Positions 52,920-64,000 of a DNA stretch of 64,000 bases are shown piece after piece. The position numbers were made by a program, and so were the translations under genes. The DNA is from Nipponacmea schrenckii (taxonomy: Eukaryota; Mollusca; Gastropoda; Lottiidae), in NCBI GenBank assembly GCA_030562195.1, contig JAUJPP010000012.1, positions 10,974,001-11,038,000 of the forward strand, in the 5' to 3' direction. The notes under the pieces are model-generated. The model ran no database searches. It worked only from the letters and a program-made list of their open reading frames with translations, and was not told where the DNA came from. Position 1 is the first letter of the stretch. Every line of letters begins with the position of its first letter.

Positions 52920-53640
52920 AGGACCTTGTTAGTGAAGAACAGCAATCCAGAATCTACGGAAGTCTGGAAAGCCTTTATTCACATGCTGTTCTACGAGGAC
53001 TGTTCATCCCGAATTGATGTTGGACTTAACCACGGATACATTAAAAGTTTCAATACCTCAGATTATTCTATATGACATTATGCAGTAAATTATCGTATAG
53101 ATTGGTCAATTAATTTTGAAAAGCTACCCTGGTGGCATCTTTAAAAGATTTATTAATTGTACACCTCTTTCATACGTCTCATCCGAAGATTGTGAGGAAC
53201 CTTTTACCCCATCTCATTTGTTGTATGGACGTCATTTGTAAGGACTTCCAGATAGTGAACCTTCATAAAGAATGAATGAATTTAAGCCAGAGTCTCCCAG
53301 CGCTTTTAGAAAGAAATATTTTCATATGAACATGGTCTAACGTCCTCGTTGGACATCGGAATATCTTTTGGAGTTGCGGAATAGTCAAAGAACAAGCTGA
53401 AGTGGAACCACAAACACAGTTTCAGTTGGAGATATGGTTATTGTCAATGATGAACATTAACCACGTAGTTTGTGAAAGTTCGGCAAAGTTGAAAAACTCA
53501 TAACTGGAACCGATGGATTATTGAGAGGTGCAGTTGTAAAGGTTAGTGGTCATGGTAAGTCATTTACTTTTCGTCGTCTGATTCAATAAGTGTATCCATT
53601 AGAAGTCATCAATCAGAAAGGTAGAAGTTCTTGAATTGTC
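52920..53640 (+). pseudogene. BEL/Pao integrase C-terminal fragment
   Basis: Decayed reading with 'NCTPLSYVSSEDCEEPFTPS' and 'HLLYGRHL', then 'RWTSEYLLELRNSQR', 'VSVGDMVIVNDEH', 'LWKFGKVEKLITGTDGLLRG' and 'FRRLIQ'. These are the end-of-integrase motifs of BEL/Pao elements. It lies 15 kb from the BEL RT remnant with a Gypsy element between, so it is more likely a separate copy. Confidence 0.75.
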
Positions 53641-54199
53641 AATTTCAACTGAACCACAGCGAATTGAGCAAGATCCAGTCATTCCCACACCCAATCAACG
53701 TCCAAGTCGTTTGGCAGAAATCCAATCTGATTTTAAGCGGAATGAATTGATAGGACAATTAAATCATTATGATGGACAATTTGACAAGGTATCCCCTTCA
53801 TTTCATAGGATAGTGTTATATCTATAAGTTGTAGATCATTAACACTAAATGATATCAATCTTTACCTTATAATGTACCCGGATGGGAAACCCACTTTAAG
53901 TCAAAAATAAATAGTATCTCAGGGTGATAAGGCATCCTTCACACTGCAACGTAAAATTCGTGAAAATAATTTCAATATTGAGACCAATTGTGCATAATTT
54001 AACACTCACATAGGTCCAATACTGAATTATGGCTCTGAAGAGTATGGGGTTATAACCCTGGAGATGATATTGAAAAGTCCATACAACTTTTTGTAAACGC
54101 ATATTAGGGATAAAAACATCAACTAATTAATGTATTATTTATTCTGAACTTAGGAAGAATATCTTTCTTAGTAACAATAAAATATAAATTAAGTTTTAG

Positions 54200-54810
54200 T
54201 TAAAATTGTTTAGTACGTCTAACAGAGTCCTAGGAGGTTGTTATGCTGATATGCTTAAAGAATTTCTCTTTTCTAAGAGCTATAGTCCATGGATAGATTT
54301 TATATAACACACTTTGGAAGATCTCGGCTTCTCTTATGTATGGGAGCAACAGCATGTTATTAACGAAAGAATTTCTTGAAATGAAATATATCAATGTTGT
54401 ATATTATCAATCACTTCATGAAGAAATTATGTCATTAACTAGATGTCTTACATATCGTCAACTAAATGTTACTTTCAAAATACAATATTACTTGAAAATA
54501 CCAACTCTGTATAAAATGTCAATCTGTTAATTTCGTTTAAGCTCTCATTGTCTTGAAATCGAAACAGGGAGGTACACTAACGTCGTGAGAGATCTGTAAA
54601 TTCTGTAATCAGCACGAAATAGAAGATGAATACAATTTTTTGCTATGTTGTCCATAGGATTACTTCGTAAGAGTTAAATATATTGAAAGGTATTACTGAG
54701 ATAGACCATCTATGTACAAATTTGTTGAATTGTTAAACTTAGTATTATTATATGTTATTGTTAAAACCTATGTACTATATGGTAATAAGGCAATACAATA
54801 CGATATCTAT
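54200..54810 (+). pseudogene. LINE (non-LTR) ORF2 C-terminal fragment
   Basis: In shifting frames: 'YSPWIDFI' with 'LEDLGFSYVWEQQ', 'LEIETGRYTNVVRDL', then 'HEIEDEYNFLLCCP' and 'YKFVELLNLVLLYVI'. This series is the familiar C-terminal segment after the RT of many invertebrate LINEs, with the Cys/His-like motif. Several stops; no function expected. Confidence 0.6.
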
Positions 54811-55017
54811 AAGTGTTTTATTTTGTGATATCCATTTTTCATTTGAATGAATATCCTTTGTTTATATGATCAACTGATTCAAAGGTGTGTACAGTTGACC
54901 AAGATTTTCTGCATAAAAGAACATTTAGCTATGTTAGAACTCTTTAATTGAAGAAGTTTTGATAATTATTTGATAATTGGCCCTTATTACCTGAGATAAA
55001 ATAAAATAAAAAGCACT

Positions 55018-55228
55018 TCATATCGCAATTTCTTCGTATGGATTTTCATTCTCATATTCAGCTCCTATTGTATTAGAATGGTTATCATTTGCTTGTTCAG
55101 GTAAATCATCTTCTACACCATCATTGATATGAATGTGACCAGCTGTGGGCGTTACAAGGTTTGAATTTTCGGACGATGTAATCGCATCATGCACTACTGA
55201 TGTATCAATGGTACATGAAGATGATTTT
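55018..55228 (-). CDS. Gene B exon 8: cytoplasmic tail
   Basis: 211 bp, phase 2 in, stop TGA at 55018-55020. It encodes about 69 residues ending 'GAEYENENPYEEIAI'. Compared with gene A the YNSL tyrosine is serine (SNTI), YDVI is HDAI and YIND is HIND, so only two tyrosines remain. ENPY is kept. Confidence 0.82.
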
Positions 55229-58200
55229 CTGAAAAAAAAATAATAGTTGCAAGTATGGTTATGAGGTACCTTACTACCTATAGTAGTAGAGCTGAGAGAA
55301 AATTGCTGAATCCTTTAAAATTACCATAAACTACTTATTTGAGTTTCTATTTCTATACATACACTTTTCATATAAGTCCCAAGTCGTCATTTTAACTTAC
55401 AAAATAAGACAATGCTGGATACACGTGGATTTGAAGGATCAAATTTTGACAGTGAGCTGTGAACACTTTTTTACTGGGATATTCAGAGTCAAGCGGATGT
55501 CCCTTTAAATGAACTGGTCCTGATTTTGTAACCGAATGTTCATAAATGTCTTGTACTGAGCATAATTGCCATCTAGACATTGTTTATTGTAGGATATGCC
55601 ATACTGAAATATCAATATCAGAATTTGTATTTTGAAAGACTAGTCCTTAAAAGGAAAAAGAGGTCTGAGGTTTCTCAAAAGCATGGGAATAGTCAAATGC
55701 CTTACTTTAATCTGAAGTCGATATACACTCCTATAATTGATATTACCACTAAAATAAAAATCCCGACCACAACAACTATAAGAATGATGTTTTCATCTGC
55801 AGGATCGGCTAAGAAAATAAATTGGTGGTTATGACCAAAATAAGAAATTGAAAAAAAAACCCCCCAAAATTAGATCTTCCAACCCAACAAAACATATTGA
55901 CGAAGGTAAGGTCATATCTGTTACAAAGTTCTTTGTCATCGTTTTATTATAACCATGAAAGTTGGTAAAAAATTAAACCTAGGGAACATGTACATATATA
56001 TACATGTATATTGAATGTGTGAGGAATTGTACAGAGGTCTTTATATACTTTTTGACTTCTATTGTGATATTCCAGTTCTTCATGCGCTTCGTACAATTCC
56101 AGAAAGACTTCCGGAAATGACGTAGCTCCAGCAAGATTATTTTACCTTGTGTGCAGTCTGTACCATTATATCCTTGAAGACAGCCATTAATACATTTCCC
56201 AGTATCGAAACTACAAGACTGTAAACCATAACAATGCCTGTCATTACAATCTTGACTACAATTTAAACCATATCTTCCTGCAATACACACTAAAACAAAA
56301 GTTGAAATAAAGCACAATAAATAATGACACATGGTTCGATTTTACTTTCGAATGGTTATTTTTGTTAAAGTGATAATTGTGTTTTATTCTAAAACTGTTA
56401 GTAATTATAATAATTATCTAGCATCACAGATTAACTATAATATACGCATTAACTATAATTAGAGGTCCGATCTCAATACCGTATACCGATCGAATTGCAG
56501 AATGCAGAGATTATATCATTTAATAAAACATATTCTCATTTATAGATTAATTTAGTTTGTAATTTAGCTGACAAGTAGATCATTTAGTTTTTACGTTACG
56601 AAACATACCCTTGTTACAACTTGATCCAGTAAACCCTGGTAAACATCCTTCAGTTGGACATTTTCCTGTTATATAATCACATGGTAAATTATCTTTACAA
56701 TAACAAAAATTCTCACACTCTTCACCATATGTTCTTTTAGAGCATACTGTAATATAACACATACCGGTATTTATAATATCGTTATCTTTATGACAAGGAA
56801 CACAAGGCATATATTATGGTATAACATACTTCTTTAGTAACATGGTACATAAAGTTTCAACACAATTTAAACGTGTCGTCATCAGATGATATGAAGCAGG
56901 GATAGAAAACATGGGAGTATATAGCACATCGAGGGGAAACCTTGAAGTAGTAAACATAACAATTATCTTTACAGTTACAAAACTTCTGTTTTTGGCACAA
57001 TAAACTCGATTAGAGAATATTGTAATATAACAAATATTTACAATAACATTGTCTTAAAAATAACAAAACTTTTGTTTATGGCAAATAAGACTGTAATATA
57101 AACAAATCTTTACAATAAGATATTAATATTCTAATAGATTCATCTCGCATTGGTATCCATAGAACACAAATACATGTTCATGTATTGGCAATTGTAACAT
57201 TTCTCACACTCGTTGCCATATTGGGGCATTTTAAACTAAAAACATTGATACTATTCATAAGCATGCAGAACTTGAATCAATATTTGTTTCTGAAAATATT
57301 TGCAAATATCCTTGAAAGGGGGACATTAAGAATCTGCAAATGTTAACTCTACATATAAATGATTAGATTTTGAAGTTGTTTGTTCTCACTTCCCATCAAT
57401 GAAATTAGTTATCTTGAACAACATCGATTTAGTTATATTAATATTGTGAAATTTGATATTATAAGTTAAACTGCTTACATCCATAAACTTCCACTTCACA
57501 AAAAAGCAAAAAGTGGTACTGGTTATTAATAGAGCTAGAAATGTTGATTCCGCTTCCCCATATTGTTTCATTACAGGTAACTATAAAGTTAGTACTTGGA
57601 GGTGAAACATTATCTGGTTGTTTATAGCATTCTACTGAGTCACCATTATCTTGAATAACATCTATTTTAAATCCTCTCAGTGAATACAAATCTACAATAA
57701 ATCAAAAGACTGGATTAAATATTAACTACCATTATCTTGAATAACGTTCATCTTAAATCCTTTCAAAATATATTTACAATATAGCTATATATGTTTTATT
57801 GTCGGTGCAATTTTCTTAAAAAAAAAGTATTTTATATACTTTCAGAGCATATAAATCATCTACAATAAACTACCAGTACAGATTTTTATACGCCCACATG
57901 AAATCGGAGGCTTATATTGTCGTCACCCATGTCGGTCCGTCCGTTCGTGCAATTACTGACGGTTAGTGTGAAAGAGTGTGTTATGAATTAGGGATGAACC
58001 CTATTGAAAATCAGATAAATCGAAAAATATTTAGTATGAGATATTACCCTTGGAAACGCGCTCAATTTTAGCTCGTAAACACTCTAGAAAGAACAATATA
58101 GTGAATGGATTTTGATGAAACTTGGCTTGAGTATTTGCTATCACCGGTGGATGAACCTAATTGAAAATCAGATAAATCGAAAAATATTTAGTACCAGTTT

Positions 58201-61200
58201 GCCCTTGTTTTTGAAAACGCGTTCAATTTTTGGCTCTTTAACACTCTAGAAGGCACAATTCTTGACCAAATTTGACGAAACTTGCTGTAATTCTTTGATA
58301 TCAACCAAGGATGGGCCCTATGGATAATGAAAAATATTGAAATATATTTAATGAATTATTGCGCTTGTTCATTACAACGTGTTCGATTTTTGGCTTGCCA
58401 GGTAAGATAATATGAGACCACTGGAAGCATTGAATTTGAATAATAAATTGGGAAATTCGAAATGTTTTTCAATGCCATTGTTCGCACGAAGTTTCATCAA
58501 AATCCTTTAAAATCTGCAGCTTCTATGAACCAACAATACCATTTTTGATGCAATTTTACTAAGTCAAGGGCAATAACTCAAAAACTGTTCATGGAAAATC
58601 GTCAAATTCAAACTTGGCCACCATCTTATCTTTTCCAATACTCATACCAAGGTTCATCAAAATATATTAAATATTGTAGCTTCTATTGCACCCACAAAAA
58701 ATATTTTCAAATAGAATTTGGATGCAATTTTACTACGTCAAGGGCAATAATTCAAAACCGTTCATTTAAAATCATCAAATTCAAACTTCACTGTCGTCTT
58801 ATCAATTTCAATGCTCACACCAAGTTTCATCAAAATCTATTGAAAATTGTAGCCTCTATTTCACCCACAATAGAATTTTGACGCTATTTTACTAAGTCAA
58901 GGGTGATAGCGCAAACGACTTTCATCGAGAAATCGTCAAATTCAGAATGGACCGTCGCCTTATCAATTCCAATGCTCACACCAAGGTTGAAAATTGTAGC
59001 TTCTATTGCACCCACAATTAAATTTTGACGCAATTTTACTAGGTCAAGGGTGTTAGCGCAAAAGAATTTCATCGAAAAATTGTCAAATTCAGACTGGACC
59101 GTCTCCTTATCAATTCCAATCCTCACACCAAGTTTGAAAATTCTAGTTTCTATTGCAACCACAATAAAATTTTGATACAATTTTACAAAGTCAAGGGTAA
59201 TAACTCAAAACTGTTTAATTCAAGTTTGAACTTGACTGCCTTCTATTGCATCAACAATAAAATTTTGAGACATTTTACTAAGTCAATGGCAAAAACTCAA
59301 AAACCGTTCATCGAAAAATCATCAAATTCGAACCTGACCGCCATCAATTCCAATGCTCACACTAAGTTTCATTAAAATCCATTGAAAATTGTAGCTTCTA
59401 TTGTGTCTACAACAAATATACAGACAGGGGCAATAACTCAAAAAATATCCAAATCGAACTTGACAGCGGACTTATCAATTCTAATGCTCATACCAAGTTT
59501 CATTTAAAACCATACAGAATTGTAGCTTCTGTAGTGTCTACGTCAAATGTTGACGGACCGACGGACAGGGGCGACGACAATATACGTCCACATATTCATG
59601 TGGGCGTATAAAAAATATGGTAAGGTACATCCATTTCTAAAAAAACTTTACTATCCTATATCGGATCTGGTTCTTATTATAAGGGTTGTCACACAAACTG
59701 ACTATAAAGAACGATTGTAAATAATGCTTACACGGTCCATCGTTTCTATATAGAATAAGTATTTGTCTGATAGGATAAGTATCTGTTAAGTTTACACTCC
59801 ACCATCTATTATTAGAATAACCAGTGTCCATACATCTGCTGGCTCCATATTGTGATCTATTACCATCCACTACTAATTCGGGTCCTCGACCAATTGTACT
59901 GAACCGTGTACTTTGATATGCCGGTTTTCGAAATGCAACGTTCTCTAAGACATATTCAAGAATATGTTATGTTTTGAAAAACTACACTAATGAAAGTGCA
60001 TTTTGACTCATATGATAACTTTTCAACAATGAGATTAAATCTATAATAAAACTCCGCCTAGTTTGGGAAAGTGACAACGTCTTCTGCTCTTGGAATACAC
60101 TTTGATAATTGCAAATACTATATATTTTAAATGTTATAATTACATGCCATTTTTAATTGATAAATATATTTGTCTATAGCAAAATTTTCCAAATTCCAAA
60201 AACCCTTACGTTTTTGGCAGGAAGAACCATACCACCCTGTAGCACACCCACTCTCACAACTACCATCAAATTTACACAAAATAACATATTTACAATGACA
60301 TGTAAATAAATCTAGATATCCAAATTGTTTACCTATAATAAAAAACAGGTATAATAAAGAAGTGGGTTGAGGATGTGGTGGTGGGGAGGGGGTGATGGTG
60401 CCGACTTTTATACTGGACGCTTTTACTCCCATAGAAACTGTACCCACTCTCTACTTCCACAAGATGTTTAAATATGAAACTGATAAAAATACCCCAATAC
60501 GAGCTTTCCTCTATAGGGTGCTATCGTCATTTGAATCTGAAACTTACAGTCTCCTACACCCCCTCCCCAAAATCCACCAGTCTTCATAATGATATATTTC
60601 TTATCTTGATCACAAGTGCAGTTAAAAAGATGAGCCGTGCCGAAAGTAATTTGGTTAATTCATCGTTTATATAGTAAATAATATAAATAATTTTTCATTC
60701 CAAAAAATTCCCTACCTGTCCCAAAAGCAACGGCTATTTAAATCGAAAAACGTCTATACCCCTCATGATCTTTTGTTTTTTTCAATGATTTCATGAAATG
60801 ATATTTTATAATTAATATTATTAACTTCAATGTTTTAAAATTTTTTTTCTCTAACTTTTTGCTATTATTTTTTCCCCTACTATCATAAACCTACCCCTTT
60901 GAAAGAAAATATACAACTAAATTGAAGGTTTTTAAATAAAATATTATTTGTAACCCACTAATTTTTCAATTATAACAGTAAAAAACCAAAGACAGTAGGC
61001 TAAATAGAAGGTTATAAAGTCAGTATATTGTACTGTATTGCAATTATAACAGTAAGCAAAATAGATTGTTATAAAAGTCAGTAAACTAATTACACTATAA
61101 TTATAACAGTAAGCAAAATATATTTTTGATAAGCAAAGTAATTAAAGTTAAAGCTGTGCTATATATATCTAATCAACAAACCGTAATATACTTACTATTT

Positions 61201-61253
61201 GTAACAAGAAAATATTGAACTATTAGACCACAGAATTGAAAATATTTCGACAT
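55018..61253 (-). CDS. Gene B: lectin-EGF transmembrane receptor (8 exons, about 400 residues)
   Basis: Predicted type I membrane protein: signal peptide (exon 1), EGF-like domain (2), F-type lectin domain (3 and 4), two EGF-like domains (5 and 6), transmembrane helix (7), cytoplasmic tail (8). Exon lengths 58, 123, 213, 213, 138, 144, 103 and 211 bp give one continuous frame; introns 1-6 are phase 1 and the last is phase 2. It is the simple form of gene A. The tail keeps YEN and YEEI but lacks the first ITAM-like tyrosine. Likely role, by architecture only: surface recognition of glycans or particles. Confidence 0.8.
55706..55808 (-). CDS. Gene B exon 7: transmembrane helix
   Basis: 103 bp, phase 1 in and 2 out, TTAG acceptor and GTAAGG donor. 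It encodes 'ADPADEN' then the hydrophobic 'IILIVVVVGIFILVVISIIG' and 'YIDFRLK'. It lacks the poly-aspartate run of gene A. Confidence 0.82.
56146..56289 (-). CDS. Gene B exon 6: EGF-like domain
   Basis: 144 bp, phase 1-1. It encodes '[19 protein letters not shown]' to 'GYNGTDCTQ'. Nearly identical to 22360-22503. Confidence 0.87.
56609..56746 (-). CDS. Gene B exon 5: EGF-like domain
   Basis: 138 bp, phase 1-1, TTACAG acceptor and GTATGT donor. It encodes 'CSKRTYGEECENFCYCKDN' to '[10 protein letters not shown]'. Decayed copies of its start are found at 56950-57110 and 57200-57235 in the intron. Confidence 0.87.
57479..57691 (-). CDS. Gene B exon 4: F-type lectin domain, second half
   Basis: 213 bp, phase 1-1, TTGTAG acceptor and GTAAGC donor. 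It encodes '[20 protein letters not shown]' to 'FLLFCEVEVYG'. Partial copies of its acceptor side lie just upstream, near 57725-57775 and 57840-57870. Confidence 0.87.
57883..59614. mobile_element. TIR element with internal ~150-bp tandem repeats, in gene B intron 3
   Basis: The ends are inverted repeats: TTTTTATACGCCCACATGAA at 57883 and its complement ending at 59614. Inner inverted parts 'gtcggtccgtccgt' and 'acggaccgacggacag' follow. Between them are two ~170-bp units (58000-58400) and about seven ~150-bp units (58475-59540) with the phrase 'caagggcaataactcaaaa'. No transposase. A truncated copy is at 51880-52660. Confidence 0.85.
59732..59944 (-). CDS. Gene B exon 3: F-type lectin domain, first half
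   Basis: 213 bp, phase 1-1, CTTAG acceptor and GTAAGC donor. It encodes 'NVAFRKPAYQSTRF', '[16 protein letters not shown]', '[18 protein letters not shown]' and 'QILILYRNDGP'. The position of the usual fucose-contacting histidine (CTHT in many F-type lectins) is CMDT here, as in gene A. Confidence 0.88.
60210..60332 (-). CDS. Gene B exon 2: EGF-like domain
   Basis: 123 bp, phase 1-1, TTATAG acceptor and GTAAGG donor. It encodes '[19 protein letters not shown]' to 'GWYGSSCQK', with six cysteines. Unlike gene A, no splice-site minisatellite lies upstream. Confidence 0.85.
61196..61253 (-). CDS. Gene B exon 1: signal peptide
   Basis: 58 bp, ATG at 61253, GTAAGT donor at 61195, phase 1 out. It encodes MSKYFQFCG, a hydrophobic core and 'LVTN'. 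It joins exon 2 as 'TNSKQFGYL'. Confidence 0.8.
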
Positions 61254-61329
61254 TTTTTCAACCAGGAAGAAAATTACAGAAAACTGAAACTTGTTTACTA
61301 ATATACTTGTTAAACATATTATTGTAAAG

Positions 61330-62210
61330 ATCCTTACTATATATTCAATGTATCACGGTAATGCACGTATAGCAACATAATACACATGAGTGAATTTTTC
61401 AAAAATTTTAATACGAATTACTAATTCAAATTTTTATTTTATATTGTATTTTTCATATCATCCACACGGACAGCTCAGCTGTCGACGTTTACTCTACCAT
61501 TATTCGTTCGAAATGGACCGAATATGGACGTGTGTTGACAAGGGGAGCCACAGGAACTCAAAAGAAACGATTTTCTGGCCATGTAATATGTTTTTGGAGT
61601 TATTTGACCGGGTTACTCTCGACGAAGAACAAAGGGGCTTACGGGGCTAATTATAGGTGTTATTCGCCCAGGATCGGTAAGGGATGGGCTGAGTTATACC
61701 CTTACCAACACCTTGCACACTAAAAAATTGCTCCAGTGAGCTGGAACAGATAATTAACACGACAGGCGTATCAGATCTTCATGCGAAGGTATAAGGTAGT
61801 GCTCGATTGTCTAAATCTTCGGAATTAACTTACATTTTCCAATAAAATATCAAACTTTCTTGATTAATCAGTATTTCTAATGAATAATTCAGGCGTTACC
61901 ATAGGGATCAGAACATACCGACTTTCGATTGATATCAGTTTTAATAATAAGAGAACTAAACCTTAAGGTTTTCTCATCTGACGATTATTAACAAAGAAAA
62001 AAGAACTTCATTTGGATCAGATGGACATTATTTTAATTAAATTCAGAAATTGCACGAAATCGGTTGTTATATTTTATTTTGCAAATAATAATGGAAGTGT
62101 CCATTTGTATTAATTTACTTCAGTTAAGCATGTAAAACCATTGCGAATTTTTCACCAAAAGTTTAGTAAAGAATGAATGTACAGAATGTGTTGGTATTTT
62201 CAAGTATAGT
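61330..62210. other. Intergenic; nothing recognised
   Basis: Plus-strand open frames at 61390-61723 overlap each other in different frames and match no family I know. Confidence 0.4.
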
Positions 62211-62220
62211 TTAGATTGTA

Positions 62221-62470
62221 GGTTCAGTGCACATATTTGTGATCAAAAGAGCGGAATTGGAGGATACGACATCTGAAAAATTCGCACTTTTTACTATTGG
62301 TGTTTTAAAGTCTGTGATATTTTGTGCGATTCAATGTGCAAGACACTTAGCTTGTATATCATTCTTTTATAATAAATATCCCAAGGTTTGCCTGAAATAT
62401 CAATGTTTTATCTCTTCCTCAGATGTTCATTTAGAAAATGGCAGCTCGTATACCAAGATGTTGAAGATTA
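62221..62470 (+). CDS. Possible PAN/Apple-like exon
   Basis: After a TTGTAG acceptor (62216-62221) an open frame of about 80 codons has the spacing 'FCAIQCARHLACISFFYN', 'YPKVCLKYQCF' and 'LENGSSYTKM', as in PAN/Apple-like domains of invertebrate extracellular proteins. The frame continues to 62562. I could not fix a donor, and the assembly gap prevents finding neighbours. It would be divergently oriented from gene B. Confidence 0.4.
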
Positions 62471-62900
62471 TCATATTGTGTAGGAGCTTCTCTGTTATAC
62501 ACACGAATCTACCGATTGTTTTGTTTAACCATAGTATCGAACAGAATGATCCTAATCAATAATCAATTAGAGCATCTTCGACAAACATAACTTTCGCCAT
62601 CATTTTGCATTTGGCCAACACTTCATTCGAGCCATTTTTGTGTGTTTATGCAAACACTGTTAAGTAGTTTTATGATATGTTTTTCATACAGATGGTTGTT
62701 CAGTTGACTTCATAAGAAACAGAAAATATGATTTATAAACCATTGATCGCTGAAACATAGATCTGTCCATTTAATTCACATATATATATATATATTTTTT
62801 TTTATATGAAATATGAAAAAATCCAGGATAATCTTCCAGAGTGCTCGTTCGTTTTCTAATCATCTATATATTTTTTTATATGTTTTTATCTTACTGCCCC

Positions 62901-63400
62901 NNNNNNNNNNNNNNNNNNNNNNNNNNNNNNNNNNNNNNNNNNNNNNNNNNNNNNNNNNNNNNNNNNNNNNNNNNNNNNNNNNNNNNNNNNNNNNNNNNNN
63001 NNNNNNNNNNNNNNNNNNNNNNNNNNNNNNNNNNNNNNNNNNNNNNNNNNNNNNNNNNNNNNNNNNNNNNNNNNNNNNNNNNNNNNNNNNNNNNNNNNNN
63101 NNNNNNNNNNNNNNNNNNNNNNNNNNNNNNNNNNNNNNNNNNNNNNNNNNNNNNNNNNNNNNNNNNNNNNNNNNNNNNNNNNNNNNNNNNNNNNNNNNNN
63201 NNNNNNNNNNNNNNNNNNNNNNNNNNNNNNNNNNNNNNNNNNNNNNNNNNNNNNNNNNNNNNNNNNNNNNNNNNNNNNNNNNNNNNNNNNNNNNNNNNNN
63301 NNNNNNNNNNNNNNNNNNNNNNNNNNNNNNNNNNNNNNNNNNNNNNNNNNNNNNNNNNNNNNNNNNNNNNNNNNNNNNNNNNNNNNNNNNNNNNNNNNNN
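62901..63400. other. Assembly gap, 500 N
   Basis: 500 unknown bases. Frames that cross it are meaningless. Confidence 0.99.
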
Positions 63401-63539
63401 AAATTTATTGGCGGAAGGAAAGAATAACTCTCAATGAGCCTACAGACCGACACAAATTCTATGCTTAATCCGAAAAATTAATTCAAAATTGTTTCACTAA
63501 AATGACAAACAAAATCTTGCGATCTATTCAGAACAGAAA

Positions 63540-64000
63540 GCCCATGTTGAAGATGGTGTGAATTTTCTTGCCACTTTAGTTGATGCAAAGTTGAGCCATT
63601 TCCTACCATCAATAGTATTTAGTTTGAAAGACTTACAACTGAAACTGGTTACTCTATTAGCCCAACTGAAATTGTTGAATATTAAGGTCACAGCAATCAG
63701 TGACTCCAGATATGTATTTCATGTATCCCGGATTTAATTTAAAACCATTGGAATTTTCTAAATAATCCCAACACAGTTATCTTTAAGCTTTTAAAGACCT
63801 AATTTTTTTTATCTTAATACAGAACATACATAAGACCAATATTTCACAAACCGGTTAATCGACAACTAGGAAATAGTCATAGAACTTAATTTTAATCCAA
63901 ACTTAATGCTCAAGAACCCGATGAGGCATGTTATTAGGCATACTGAAATTGCGATGATTTGTTGAGTTCAGTTCAATTAACATTAGCTGATAATACAAGT
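63540..64000 (+). repeat. Second copy of the DIRS-associated repeat
   Basis: Matches 8585-9240 in two blocks, same orientation, with a deletion between the blocks relative to the left copy. It runs off the window end. Confidence 0.85.

Noticed and set aside
62813..63453. Long frames on both strands
   Set aside because: They cross the second 500-base gap and have no real coding content.

Overview
This is a 64 kb AT-rich window of an animal nuclear genome, most likely a mollusc. I infer that from the intron-rich, EGF-repeat plus F-type-lectin receptor genes and from the mix of DIRS, BEL/Pao, Gypsy, Penelope-like and LINE retroelement fragments. The species cannot be fixed from sequence alone. 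There are two 500-base assembly gaps, at 44948-45447 and 62901-63400. I saw no rRNA or tRNA genes and no CRISPR array.

The host genes worth naming are two paralogous, minus-strand, multi-exon genes for type I membrane receptors. Gene A runs from 33853 down to 20408 and gene B from 61253 down to 55018. Both encode a signal peptide, an EGF-like domain, an F-type lectin (fucolectin-like) domain split over two exons, further EGF-like domains, one transmembrane helix and a short tyrosine-rich tail. In gene A the tail carries an ITAM-like arrangement. Every extracellular exon I could delimit is bounded by phase-1 introns, so modules can be added, lost or skipped without a frame change. Gene A has two lectin-EGF modules in series and gene B has one. 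Two more copies of the signal-peptide exon (4288-4345 and 42336-42393) have no visible downstream exons nearby. The architecture resembles Draper/CED-1/MEGF10 phagocytic receptors with a lectin head, so a recognition or engulfment role is plausible but inferred.

The introns of these genes are unusual. The first intron of gene A holds about 17 tandem 82-bp units, each a copy of the exon 2 acceptor with a branchpoint-like TACTAAT and the first codons of exon 2. Another intron holds several copies of an EGF exon end with its donor site. Other introns carry partial copies of lectin and EGF exons. One foldback insertion carries an inverted piece of the lectin exon.

The rest is mostly transposon debris. 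From left to right: short repeats and a palindromic MITE (1-4085); an orphan first exon (4288-4345); a decayed plus-strand DIRS element (5.7-8.9 kb); a better preserved minus-strand DIRS element (about 9.6-18.04 kb) with a 3.5 kb DNA transposon nested inside its gag and flanked by a 7-bp target duplication; a 1.3 kb palindrome (18.2-19.57 kb); gene A (20.4-33.9 kb); a BEL/Pao remnant (35.85-37.92 kb); an SGNH-hydrolase-like pseudogene interrupted by a hAT-like MITE (38.2-39.46 kb); a FLYWCH fragment and a second orphan first exon (41.4-42.4 kb); a Gypsy-type LTR element with nearly identical LTRs (44.4-50.8 kb); Penelope-like, BEL and LINE fragments (50.9-54.8 kb); gene B (55.0-61.3 kb) with a TIR element in one intron; and a possible PAN-like exon on the plus strand (about 62.2 kb).
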